From contig JAMCZI010000024.1 in the NCBI GenBank assembly GCA_023485545.1, positions 1-45,854 on the forward strand: a stretch of DNA of 45,854 nt. Direction: 5' to 3'. A model generated the notes under the pieces. The model saw only the letters and a list, made by a program, of their open reading frames with translations, was not told where the DNA came from and searched no databases. A program made the translations under genes and the position numbers. Shown here piece after piece: positions 1-9,356 of the stretch; position 1 is the first letter of the stretch, and the number at the start of each line of letters is the position of its first letter. This stretch comes from Candidatus Martarchaeota archaeon (lineage in GTDB: Archaea; Micrarchaeota; Micrarchaeia; Micrarchaeales; Micrarchaeaceae).

Positions 1-621
1 TTGAAATATGCAGTAGACAAAAAGCGCAAATCTGTCACTGTGATGCACAAGGGCAACATAATGAAGTATACAGAGGCGATGTTCAAGGAGTGGTCCTATG
101 ACGTTGCTAGGAGCGAATTTGGTGAACACATAGTCGAGGAGGGGGACCTTGCAGCCAAGTACGGCGGAAAGATGCCTGATGGGAAGATACTGTTCAATGA
201 CAGGATAGCAGACAACATGTTCCAGCAGGTAATAACGAGGCCCGAGGGTTATGACGTGATACTGGCGCCAAACCTTAACGGCGATTACATATCTGATGCA
301 ATAGGGGCGCTGATAGGAGATATCGGTCTTCTCGGAGGCGCGAACGTAGGCGACAGCGCGGGCATGTTTGAGGCGGTCCACGGCACGGCACCCAAATATG
401 CTGGCAAAAACGTCGCTAATCCTACCGGAATAATACGTGGTGGCGCCCTCATGCTGGACCATTTAGGAATGGTGGAAGCGCCCAAGCTAATCGAGAAGGC
501 GATAGATCAGGCAGTAGATGAGCAGAAAGTCACTCAGGACATAGCCAGATACATTGGGTGTAAGCCTATAGGCACGAAAGAGTTCGGCGACGTCATTGTA
601 AGCATAATATCTGGAAAATGA
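1..621 (+). CDS. icd: NADP-dependent isocitrate dehydrogenase, C-terminal part (truncated by window start)
   Basis: IDH/IMDH-family motifs: NLNGDYISDAIGALIGDIGLLGGANVGD, FEAVHGTAPKYAGKNVANPTGII. ORF open at the left edge. Confidence 0.9.
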   Translation: MKYAVDKKRKSVTVMHKGNIMKYTEAMFKEWSYDVARSEFGEHIVEEGDLAAKYGGKMPDGKILFNDRIADNMFQQVITRPEGYDVILAPNLNGDYISDAIGALIGDIGLLGGANVGDSAGMFEAVHGTAPKYAGKNVANPTGIIRGGALMLDHLGMVEAPKLIEKAIDQAVDEQKVTQDIARYIGCKPIGTKEFGDVIVSIISGK

Positions 622-633
622 TAGATTGATCGC

Positions 634-1974
634 ATGATATCCCCGGTGATATTCGACAGGTTTGATATGGGATTCAGCCTTGCTGTCCACATACTGCTTG
701 TTATAATAGGAATGATACTGCCGGTCTTCATACTGTGCGCAGAAATAATAGGAACGAAGATGAAAGACAGGTATTATCTTACCCTGGCAAGAAGGCTCAC
801 TTTGGCTTTCGTAGTGTTTTTCGGGGTGGGAACGGCTTCTGGGACGCTCGTCGCAGCAAACCTCCTGTTTCTTTGGCCGAAGTTCATGTCGTTTGTTGGC
901 CAGGTAGCTATACTGCCAGTTTATGCAGAAGTTTTTGCGTTCTTCCTGGAAGCGGTTTTCATAGGCGTGTATATTTACTCGGCAGACAAGTTCAGGAGCA
1001 GGTATGCGCATGCAGCTGTGATGGTTCTGATAGCGGTTGGCGCCGCGCTCTCCGCAGTCTTCATAACAATGCTAAACGCATTCATGAATACGCCGACTGG
1101 GTTCAACATAAGTGCTTACCTTGCCACAGGGAAGCTTGCTGACCTGAACCCTCTTGCAGTTTTCAATACTCCCTCAACATGGGTGGAAGTCGCGCACGTT
1201 GTTGCGACATCGTACTTTGCAGGGATATTTGTACTTGTGGCGTATTTTGCATTTAGGCTTCTCGGCGCAGGAAAGCGCAATGAGGAAGTTAGAATATATT
1301 ACAGGAAAGCCATTTCTCTCGCGCTTGCAATTGCACTCTTTGCCACTCTTGCCGCAATAGCTACTGGGCTCATAACTATATCCTCATTGTACTCGATACA
1401 GCCAGAGAAATACGCTGCTCTTGAGCTTGACCTTTACCCAACTACACATGCTCCCGAGTTAATAGGCGGTTTTTACTCCAATGGAAATATAGCAGATGCA
1501 ATAGCCATACCTAACCTGCAAAGCATACTTGCGACAGGCAGTGCTGCGGGCGCGGTGCCAGGATTATCCTCTTACCCGAAAGATACTTGGCCACCGCTTT
1601 TTGTTCATTTCATGTTTGACATATTGGTGTTTTTCGCATTTGCAATGGGAGCGTTCTTCATACTGCTGCTCATACTAAAATTCGCCAAGGTGGATTTGCT
1701 TAGGAACAGGTATGTCATGTATCTCTACATTATAGCTGCGGCCGTTGCTGTTTTCCTCCTCGAAGATGGATGGATCATGTCGGAGGTTGGGAGGCAACCT
1801 TGGATTATATATGGTGTCATGACAGTTGCTCAGGCAGCTAACTACTCTGCAAGCACGATACCGATAGCAATAGCGGTAGTCCTGTTTTATGCATTCATAC
1901 TCCCATTTACTGCTTTCATACTCAAACTGATATTCGCCAATAGGCAACTGGAATCTGACCTGGGGATTAAATGA
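634..1974 (+). CDS. cydA: Cytochrome bd-type ubiquinol oxidase subunit I
   Basis: Multi-TM; RFDMGFSLAVHILL (heme His), FAFFLEAVFIGVYIY (Glu pair region), VEVAHVVATSYFAG (His), GRQPWIIYGVMT typical of CydA. Confidence 0.92.
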   Translation: MISPVIFDRFDMGFSLAVHILLVIIGMILPVFILCAEIIGTKMKDRYYLTLARRLTLAFVVFFGVGTASGTLVAANLLFLWPKFMSFVGQVAILPVYAEVFAFFLEAVFIGVYIYSADKFRSRYAHAAVMVLIAVGAALSAVFITMLNAFMNTPTGFNISAYLATGKLADLNPLAVFNTPSTWVEVAHVVATSYFAGIFVLVAYFAFRLLGAGKRNEEVRIYYRKAISLALAIALFATLAAIATGLITISSLYSIQPEKYAALELDLYPTTHAPELIGGFYSNGNIADAIAIPNLQSILATGSAAGAVPGLSSYPKDTWPPLFVHFMFDILVFFAFAMGAFFILLLILKFAKVDLLRNRYVMYLYIIAAAVAVFLLEDGWIMSEVGRQPWIIYGVMTVAQAANYSASTIPIAIAVVLFYAFILPFTAFILKLIFANRQLESDLGIK

Positions 1975-2939
1975 ACATGATATACCTGCTCAACCACGCG
2001 ATATTTGCCGCATTCCTGTCTCTGATAGTTGTTGAGGTCGGAATAAGCGTGTTAGGGCTTGCAGGCTATAAGGAGTACTGGAGGAGAATGAAACCTTATC
2101 TTATGCCGATGTGGGAGATAAATGGCACTTTCGCCGTATTCTACATTGTCGCTTTCGAAGCAATGTATCCACAGTTGCTGACGCTTGTTGGAACTGCATA
2201 TATAGCGCCTGCACTCATTGCTGGCCTGTTTTTCATACTTCGTAATGCTTTCCTTTCATACAGCGAATACATAGGATCTGAGCAGCACGAGAGGAGGCTT
2301 GTCAAGGTATATAGTATTTCTACAGTCATAGTGGCTGTTCTTGCAGTCTCAATATTCACTTCTGCAGTAAGCGGTTCTGGTGTGAGCGTGCCGCTCCAGA
2401 GCATTTCAGTAGCGGCATTCTTGAACGCTTTCAACATACTTGCAATACTGTCAATTGTTCTAATAGCAATTTTCTGCACAAAAGTGCTGTTTGGCTTCGG
2501 CGGCAATGCGGTTCTTGATATAGGAATAGCCGCGTTAGGGATTGTGGCAATGATAATAGGGGCGTACGCCGGCCCTTCATACCTGCTATTCTCGCTCAGG
2601 TCTAACTTTGACCTTGCTCTATTTGTATCCGAGTTGCTCTTCCTTTTCGTAGTAGCAGTACTGCATGTTTCGAGAAAGAAACTTGCGAGGTTCCTTGTGA
2701 TTCCTTGGCTTTTCAGCGCCATTTTTGCCTTTACAGTATTTCAGTATCCTTACCTTTTTGGGATGGAGGTAAACATGCTTTCATATACTACCAGCGGTGC
2801 AGTTTCTGGCTACGTTGTCTCTATAACTGTTGCCGGGGGGCTGATGCTGGCAGTTTCGCTGCTGTTCCTGCTGCATATGGCCATGAGAAAGCCTGTACTT
2901 ACCCTTTCGGTGAGCCGACGAAGTCGGAAAAAAGCTTGA
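1971..2939 (+). CDS. cydB: Cytochrome bd-type ubiquinol oxidase subunit II
   Basis: Multi-TM 322 aa ORF overlapping the cydA stop by 4 nt; MPMWEINGTFAVFY resembles the CydB WdgnevWl region. Confidence 0.85.
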   Translation: MNMIYLLNHAIFAAFLSLIVVEVGISVLGLAGYKEYWRRMKPYLMPMWEINGTFAVFYIVAFEAMYPQLLTLVGTAYIAPALIAGLFFILRNAFLSYSEYIGSEQHERRLVKVYSISTVIVAVLAVSIFTSAVSGSGVSVPLQSISVAAFLNAFNILAILSIVLIAIFCTKVLFGFGGNAVLDIGIAALGIVAMIIGAYAGPSYLLFSLRSNFDLALFVSELLFLFVVAVLHVSRKKLARFLVIPWLFSAIFAFTVFQYPYLFGMEVNMLSYTTSGAVSGYVVSITVAGGLMLAVSLLFLLHMAMRKPVLTLSVSRRSRKKA

Positions 2940-3984
2940 AAACCATTGAGGTATACTCGTTGTCCGGTAGCGTAGAGGAATTTTTCTGGTATACCTGAAT
3001 GCCTTCTGACATGTGGATACGGAACTGCTCGTTTGCGTAGCCAAGCGACCCGTATTTCTCTACCAGGGAGGATATAGCCGCAATATCTCCGGGGGTTTTC
3101 TCCTCAGGGAGCTTAGAGAATACGCTCTCCATCAGGCGTTTTTCGGCCTGTGTAGAATTAGCATATGCGTGTATAGTGACTATAGTCGGCTGGCCTTCCT
3201 TCATGTCATATAAATAATCATCGATGTCGTCTTTTATCTGGAACGCTACCCCGAAACTTGTGCCTATTTTTTCGATAAGCTTCAACTGCTCCTCCGATGC
3301 ACCGCCTATAATTGCGCCCATTATAGCAGGACCGTATATCGTGTATGCGGCAGTCTTCTTAGTCACTATCTCAAGATACGCATCGTATGTAGCCTCGTCT
3401 ATTCCCTTTAGGGCTTTTATGTAGGTTTTTGGGTATGCTGATATCTGGCGAGGCTTGAACATATTTTCAAGCGCTTGGCCTATGAACGTGGTGTCAGAAA
3501 ACTCTATGAATTTTTTATACACCAAAATTCCTTTTTCGCCGTTGTTCAGTGCATATTCATGTAGCATGTTCCACATTGCACTTATCAGGAATTGGGGCGT
3601 TATGAAGGTGTTGTTGAACCCATATACCTTGTGAAATGCCGGCTTTCCCCTCCTGATTTCGGTGCCGTCAATCATGTCATCTATCTGCAGGACGAAATCC
3701 TCCGAAAGCTGTATTGCAGAAGCTGGAGCAAGTATTGCGCTATCTGGCGCCCCGAACATCTTTGCGAATATCCACACAAGCTTAGGTCGTATGTATCTAC
3801 CCTTTCTTTTAGTATAATCGGTTACCATTCCGCGTATTTCAGGATGCGAATCGATAAAACGCGGCTCGATTTCATTGATTATTGTGGAGTAGACCAAGCG
3901 CTCAACTTTTGTCGAAACTTCCTCAAATGTCTCCTCTGAGCGTATCGCATAGCTGTGACGCTCTGCTAATGTCTTGGTATCCAT
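2899..3984 (-). CDS. Trans-polyprenyl (geranylgeranyl/farnesyl) diphosphate synthase
   Basis: Two Asp-rich motifs: LQIDDMIDGTEIRRGKP and FQIKDDIDDYLYD. Confidence 0.9.
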   Translation of the reverse strand: MDTKTLAERHSYAIRSEETFEEVSTKVERLVYSTIINEIEPRFIDSHPEIRGMVTDYTKRKGRYIRPKLVWIFAKMFGAPDSAILAPASAIQLSEDFVLQIDDMIDGTEIRRGKPAFHKVYGFNNTFITPQFLISAMWNMLHEYALNNGEKGILVYKKFIEFSDTTFIGQALENMFKPRQISAYPKTYIKALKGIDEATYDAYLEIVTKKTAAYTIYGPAIMGAIIGGASEEQLKLIEKIGTSFGVAFQIKDDIDDYLYDMKEGQPTIVTIHAYANSTQAEKRLMESVFSKLPEEKTPGDIAAISSLVEKYGSLGYANEQFRIHMSEGIQVYQKNSSTLPDNEYTSMVFKLFSDFVGSPKG

Positions 3985-4015
3985 ACTGCACTATCGCCTT
4001 ATAAGATATATAAGC

Positions 4016-4465
4016 TTACTTCCTGGCCTTCATTAGAAGGAGAATTGCAGCTATTGCTGAGAAAACAAGCATTGCAGTGAACGCGAAGGATGTTGAGAAA
4101 AGGGAAGGTGTTCCTCGAGCGCCAAAGCCGAAGAGATATGACCAGCCTATGCCTGACGATATGTTTATCCCTGGATCGAACTTTGTAAATGGGAGTCCAA
4201 GGGCCGCATCTAGTATAAAGAGTATCACAGCCAGTATGTTTATCGAACCCAGCAGCTTTGAATATGTCTTTGTGCTTCCAGCTAGGAAGCCAAATACGCC
4301 CAATGCAAGCACTATCGTTATTGCTATGTAAAGCAGAAGCCCGATCCAGTGAAGTATGCCGCTGCTGTAAAGGAGCTTGTCGAAGAATAGCAGATAAAAC
4401 GCCGCCACTAGCTCAATTAAAAGAGAGATTGACAAAATTTTGTCTGGTTTATTCATTGTAGGCAT
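4016..4465 (-). CDS. Hypothetical membrane protein (about 4 TM)
   Basis: 149 aa ORF with several hydrophobic segments; no family recognised. Confidence 0.6.
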   Translation of the reverse strand: MPTMNKPDKILSISLLIELVAAFYLLFFDKLLYSSGILHWIGLLLYIAITIVLALGVFGFLAGSTKTYSKLLGSINILAVILFILDAALGLPFTKFDPGINISSGIGWSYLFGFGARGTPSLFSTSFAFTAMLVFSAIAAILLLMKARK

Positions 4466-4525
4466 TAGGTTACTATTGGAAAGTTAATTTTAATAAAGTT
4501 ACTAACTTAATAGTATTGTGATTAC

Positions 4526-5632
4526 ATGAAAAGATTTTTGGGCTTTATTTTTGCAGTAGCTGCATTCTCCATGCTTATAGGAACAAGCGCAGCTGCTGGT
4601 ATAGGCACTTCTTCGATAATAGTCAACAGCAGCAGCACTTCATTGACGGCTGGCGGCTCGACAAGCATAGCATACATCGTAAACCTGACAAGCGGCTCTC
4701 CGTGGGGAACAACAATAGCGGCTTCAAACGCCGGCGCACTCAGCAGCGATGGGATAACGCTTTCATTCAGCGATAGTTATGGCGATCCCACATACTCCGG
4801 CACATTAAGCATAGCCACGTCGCCCTCGACGCCAAGCGGCGTATACAACATAAGTCTTGCAGCGACAGGTGACGACCCGTCAAGCGCCCCTACAGTTATT
4901 GCACTTACTGTTTCAGGAAAACCGTCAACTAACGTTTCAAGCGTTACAACTACCGTAAAGCCTGTTACTCCGGATTATTTCAGCGTAATTAGCAAGGCTA
5001 CATTTGCAGTAAACGGAAGCGCAGGAGGGACTTTTACGCTGAATCACGTGATAACAGCAGTAATACCAGCGAACACATTTGTTTCTGAGAACGGCAATGT
5101 AATACGCAACTACAATTTCAGCATAATAGACTTTTCAGTTCCATCTTCGCTTTCCGGACCAAACTCGTCACTCGTACCATACGGAGCGTACGCATTTGCG
5201 GTCAACGGACAGGTAAACGGCAGCATATCATTCGTTAACTCAATAGGCAAATTCCAGGCGATAAAGAGCCTTGTGGTTGGAGGGCCAAATGACACGAGCT
5301 GGACGTATCTTGGAGGTGCTTACAACGGAAGCACATACAAAGGAGGAAAGTATACCGCAGCTGATGTATGGACCCATCCGAATAATTCGGTTATGGTCAA
5401 CGACGTATTCTTCAAGCCGGTAATGTGGGTATTTGAAGAGCCTGCGCCAAAGGCTACCACAACGGTCCCAACGACTACTGCGCCAGTTACGGTGTCGAAG
5501 GCCACTACAGTTCCAACGACAGTAAGTGCAACCCCGTATCCTGGATCCAGTGAAGGAGTCATAGCTGCCATAGTAGTGATAATAGTAGTTATTGCTGCGG
5601 TGGCTATCTTCGCTTTGAGAAAGAAGAAGTAA
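4526..5632 (+). CDS. Secreted/surface protein with Thr-rich linker and C-terminal TM anchor
   Basis: N-terminal signal-like segment, TTTVPTTTAPVTVSKATTVPTTVSATP stalk, C-terminal IAAIVVIIVVIAAVAIFALRKKK; many N-x-S/T sequons. Confidence 0.8.
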   Translation: MKRFLGFIFAVAAFSMLIGTSAAAGIGTSSIIVNSSSTSLTAGGSTSIAYIVNLTSGSPWGTTIAASNAGALSSDGITLSFSDSYGDPTYSGTLSIATSPSTPSGVYNISLAATGDDPSSAPTVIALTVSGKPSTNVSSVTTTVKPVTPDYFSVISKATFAVNGSAGGTFTLNHVITAVIPANTFVSENGNVIRNYNFSIIDFSVPSSLSGPNSSLVPYGAYAFAVNGQVNGSISFVNSIGKFQAIKSLVVGGPNDTSWTYLGGAYNGSTYKGGKYTAADVWTHPNNSVMVNDVFFKPVMWVFEEPAPKATTTVPTTTAPVTVSKATTVPTTVSATPYPGSSEGVIAAIVVIIVVIAAVAIFALRKKK

Positions 5633-5742
5633 TCATTTCGGCGCTTTCTTTCTTTGCGCCTTTCTTTCGTTCGAATCCTGCATCAAACGTGACCATAGTG
5701 TGGTACGTTTTATCACAGGAGTAAAGAAGCTTGAGATGGGCC

Positions 5743-6552
5743 TCATGGCCCATTCGGTAAAAAAGAGTCTATTTTTTTGAGATCGCCTTCCGGTAGCTCT
5801 ATGCTACCAGATTCGACGTTTTGCTTTGTGTGAAGGTAACTCGACGCTTTTGGTATTGCGACCACATTAGGTTTCGAAATTAGCCATGCAAGAGCCACCT
5901 GCGATGCGCTGATACCGTGTTTTGTCCCAATTTCGCTGAGCAAAGCCCCAACAGGAGCGTATTTCTTTGTAAATATTGCACCGCGTGCGAGAGGGCTGTA
6001 AGCTATTAGCGTTATATGATTTTCTTTCATGTAGTTTGACAGCCCATTTTCTGGAGTGCGGACAAGTATGCTGTATTCTATCTGGTTTGAAACTATATCA
6101 TTTGACTTGAGCGCAGCCTGCGCCTCTTCCAGCTCTTTAATGTCGAAATTGCTTACTCCTATGTGCCTTACTTTGCCATCCTTGACAAGCTGCTCCATCG
6201 CAGACATTGTTTCGGCTATTGGTATGGATTTGTTTGGCCAATGCAGCTGATAAAGGTCTATTTGCTTGATGCCGATGCGTTTCAGGCTTGCGTTGCAAGA
6301 TTTTATGACATCTTCTTTATGGAAATTGTGTGGAGAGACCTTTGTTGCAACGAATACATTTGAACCTTTTATCGCCTCGCCAACTAGTTCCTCTGTGCCA
6401 TACATTTCTGCAGTGTCGACGAATCCAGCGCCGTTTGAAATAGCATACCTTATGCTTTCAATCTCATTCTGGCGCTCGAATCCTAGCTTCCATGTGCCTA
6501 CGCCTATCACAGGAAGCTTTTCGCCTGTCCTGCCCAATTCCTTAAGCTTCAA
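5743..6552 (-). CDS. Aldo/keto reductase
   Basis: VGTWKLG, FVDTAEMYGTEELVGEAI, YQLHWPN, HIGVSNF, IPKASS motifs. Confidence 0.93.
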   Translation of the reverse strand: MKLKELGRTGEKLPVIGVGTWKLGFERQNEIESIRYAISNGAGFVDTAEMYGTEELVGEAIKGSNVFVATKVSPHNFHKEDVIKSCNASLKRIGIKQIDLYQLHWPNKSIPIAETMSAMEQLVKDGKVRHIGVSNFDIKELEEAQAALKSNDIVSNQIEYSILVRTPENGLSNYMKENHITLIAYSPLARGAIFTKKYAPVGALLSEIGTKHGISASQVALAWLISKPNVVAIPKASSYLHTKQNVESGSIELPEGDLKKIDSFLPNGP

Positions 6553-6603
6553 AGCTACACCTATTTTTATTATGCTGCCTAAATTAATAAAGCTGGTGCG
6601 TCA

Positions 6604-7533
6604 GTGGCGGAATATATAGTTAGGGCTTCGGACAGATTTGCAGGAGCGCTGAGATTCGAACTTGGATGGTGCAGGAGACTTGGCACAGATACCTACCTGT
6701 ACGAGGGAGACATACCTGAAGATCCAGTATTCGTTCATAAAGCATACAGGATAGAGGCAAAATGTGGCCTGGATTTTGATTCAATCAGCAAATCAATTGC
6801 TGAAGTACTTCCGTCAGGGAAGAGCTTCGCGATAGAATGCCAACTTGTCGGAAAGGAGGGCGCAGGGCGTGCCAAGCTTGGCTTTGGAAGCAGAGAGATA
6901 GAAGTGCGCACTGGCAAACTGCTCGAAAACTCAGGTTTTATCGCAGACCTCGACAAACCAGATGTGATTGTTGAAATCGTCGCAGTTGGTAATGCAGCTT
7001 ATATCAGCATCTTAGAAGGATCGAGAAGAAACCCACACAGCATAAGAAAGTACCTTAACAGGGCTGAGAAAAAGTTCATAGAAGCTTATGAGGTATTCGG
7101 ACTTCGAGACTTTAGCATAAGGAATGCACTAGACATAGGCGCCGCGCCGGGGGGCTTCAGCAAGGCAATGGCGGAACTTGGCATCTCGGTAGTTTCAGTG
7201 GATCCTGGAGAACTGGATCCTATTCTGAAGGGTATTGAAAAAATAAGGCACGAAAAGGTCAGGGCAGAGAATTTCAAGGCTGACAGCAATTTCGACATTA
7301 TAACCGATGACATGAATATGCATCCTGTGCAGTCTGCCAGAATAGCGGCCTCTTTTTCGAAAAATCTTGAAGGCAGCAGGCTGCTCCTCATGACAGTTAA
7401 GTGCCCAACAAGGAATCCGGTTAAGTATATGGAGGCAGCTATGGCTGAACTGGAGGGGATATTTAGGAACTTCAGGTTCAAGCACCTAGAATCCAACAAA
7501 TCGGAGGTTATGATGCTCTGCGAGAAAATTTAG
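6604..7533 (+). CDS. FtsJ/RlmM-like SAM-dependent RNA methyltransferase (GTG start)
   Basis: RNALDIGAAPGGFSKAMAELGISVVSVDPGELDP is an FtsJ-type SAM site; the N-terminal part is THUMP/RlmM-like. Confidence 0.75.
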   Translation: MAEYIVRASDRFAGALRFELGWCRRLGTDTYLYEGDIPEDPVFVHKAYRIEAKCGLDFDSISKSIAEVLPSGKSFAIECQLVGKEGAGRAKLGFGSREIEVRTGKLLENSGFIADLDKPDVIVEIVAVGNAAYISILEGSRRNPHSIRKYLNRAEKKFIEAYEVFGLRDFSIRNALDIGAAPGGFSKAMAELGISVVSVDPGELDPILKGIEKIRHEKVRAENFKADSNFDIITDDMNMHPVQSARIAASFSKNLEGSRLLLMTVKCPTRNPVKYMEAAMAELEGIFRNFRFKHLESNKSEVMMLCEKI

Positions 7534-7614
7534 TAGAAATTAATTTGCACTTTTGATTTATTTGGAAATCCATCTTTTGCTTTGGGGAAATAGTATGTTG
7601 CAGATAATGTAAAA

Positions 7615-8376
7615 ATGTTATTGACATATAGTCTTATGATTTATATGCCAGAGGTAAAAGAGATAATAGGTGGGTTTCTAATTCTGTCAAACAGGGTGCG
7701 CCTTGGAATTTCTCCTGTGATACAAGTAAAGGGCAGGCACAATATAGTATATGACACTGGCGGCCCAAACGCTAAACAGTATCTAGCAAAGGAGCTTGAA
7801 AGACAAAAAATAGATCCTAAGAAAGTTGATACCTTGATAATATCTCACTCGCACTGGGATCACGCAATGAATCCCGACTTATTTCCTAACGCAAAGATCT
7901 TTATCGGCAAATCCGAATATGAATACGGAAAAAATATAATGAAATCAGATTGGGCAACACCTTCTTATATAAACAGGCTCTATGACGGCCGCAATAAAGA
8001 GCTGGTTGATTCTGAATTTGAAATAGAAAGTGGGGTAAAAATTATCGGCATACCGGGTCATACTCCAGGTACGCTCGGGCTTGAGGTCGAGACGAAGAAA
8101 GGAACTGCAGTATTGGGCAGCGATGCGTTGTTCAGCGCGAAGTCATTCTTGGCTGGAATACCGCTACTAGTGTTTCACAGCAAACAGAAAGCCAAGGAAA
8201 GCATGAAGCGCATGAAAAAAGAGGGTTCGCTATTCTACCCTGGCCATGATAGGCCATTCACATTTGATGGCAAGAATATTAAATTTATAAGCGACAGCGT
8301 CTTCGACATGCAAATTGTAATGCCTCCGGGGATGGATAATCTGCATTACCATATAGATACACGAAAGTTAAAATGA
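7615..8376 (+). CDS. MBL-fold metallohydrolase
   Basis: IISHSHWDHAMN (HxHxDH), IIGIPGHTPGTLGL, YPGHDRPF. Confidence 0.88.
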   Translation: MLLTYSLMIYMPEVKEIIGGFLILSNRVRLGISPVIQVKGRHNIVYDTGGPNAKQYLAKELERQKIDPKKVDTLIISHSHWDHAMNPDLFPNAKIFIGKSEYEYGKNIMKSDWATPSYINRLYDGRNKELVDSEFEIESGVKIIGIPGHTPGTLGLEVETKKGTAVLGSDALFSAKSFLAGIPLLVFHSKQKAKESMKRMKKEGSLFYPGHDRPFTFDGKNIKFISDSVFDMQIVMPPGMDNLHYHIDTRKLK

Positions 8377-8380
8377 CTGC

Positions 8381-9319
8381 TTAAAAGTCCATTACCGTTC
8401 CTGAACCGCTGGAGATAAAGCGCGATGGCGCCTTTTGCATCATCTTAAACTTGAAATTCAGGCCGCTGCAGTGCAGCGGTACGACATATTTGGCATCCAT
8501 TTTAACTAATTCGTTTACCGTTTTCTCAATCTTACCTTTTGGAATATCTGGATGGCCCAGGTGAAACCCGCCCATAACACAATATATTTTTTTCACTCCA
8601 GTGATTTTTTGTGCATAGCGAACAGTATTTATTATGCCTGAATGGCCGCACATTGAAAGAACTATAAGGCCTTTGCCTTTGACATTTATTACTATATTAG
8701 TGTCGTCTTTTATCTCATCAGGGATTAGTTTGCCTCCTATTATCTGGAAGCGGCCTTTTGGAACCTCTTTTTCGAACTCAATTTTGCGCTCCACCATTCC
8801 TGTCGACATGATTGCATAGCCGAGCTTTGCGGGTTTACTGGTTTCCTTTATTACTGCACCATTTTTTCCCAGCGATGCTTTTGTAAGCTTTTTGTTTATC
8901 CAGTCAGCTCTTGTTATGTTTGTTATTATTGACCGTGGTATAAAGGCATCACTATGCACGGTAAATGGAACTTTATGATGTATTGCTCTAAGTACCCCGA
9001 GCATTCCACCAAAATGATCAGGATGGCCATGACTTAGGAGCACATGCTCTATGCTTTTAGGGTCTATTCCAAGTAATTTCATGTTATGCAATGTCACGCT
9101 GCTTTCAAAGCCAGAGTCAATCATGACGCGGGACATAAGCGTCTTGCCGTTGAATGTGTCTATAACGAAACATATACCAGAATCAGCCTGCACTATGCCT
9201 CCTTTTGGGCTGAATTGGTAATCCATCCTTAAGCGTTTAACGTGCTCTTCGTTGGCACTCAGCATGTCTACATAGTTATCCACAACTACATATATCCTAA
9301 CGCTTGTGCAAGATTCCAT
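8381..9319 (-). CDS. MBL-fold metallohydrolase, dihydropterin ribofuranosylaminobenzene phosphate synthase-like
   Basis: VLLSHGHPDHFGGMLG, SMCGHSGIINTVRYAQKITGVKKIYCVMGGFHLG. Confidence 0.82.
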   Translation of the reverse strand: MESCTSVRIYVVVDNYVDMLSANEEHVKRLRMDYQFSPKGGIVQADSGICFVIDTFNGKTLMSRVMIDSGFESSVTLHNMKLLGIDPKSIEHVLLSHGHPDHFGGMLGVLRAIHHKVPFTVHSDAFIPRSIITNITRADWINKKLTKASLGKNGAVIKETSKPAKLGYAIMSTGMVERKIEFEKEVPKGRFQIIGGKLIPDEIKDDTNIVINVKGKGLIVLSMCGHSGIINTVRYAQKITGVKKIYCVMGGFHLGHPDIPKGKIEKTVNELVKMDAKYVVPLHCSGLNFKFKMMQKAPSRFISSGSGTVMDF

Positions 9320-9356
9320 TGTACCAACCTTATATTACCAGGCTTAATATTTACAG

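Noticed and set aside
487-1011. 174-aa minus-strand ORF inside icd/cydA, and 735..1142 plus-strand ORF
   Set aside because: Antisense or alternate-frame to strongly supported cydA; composition not protein-like.
4471-4515. Inverted repeat TACTATT...AATAGTA between the divergent membrane and surface protein genes
   Set aside because: Only 7 bp with a 31-nt gap in AT-rich promoter sequence; expected by chance.
7615-9319. Two adjacent MBL-fold genes as a possible defence or toxin-type module
   Set aside because: Convergent orientation, different MBL subfamilies and no partner genes; most simply independent metabolic hydrolases.
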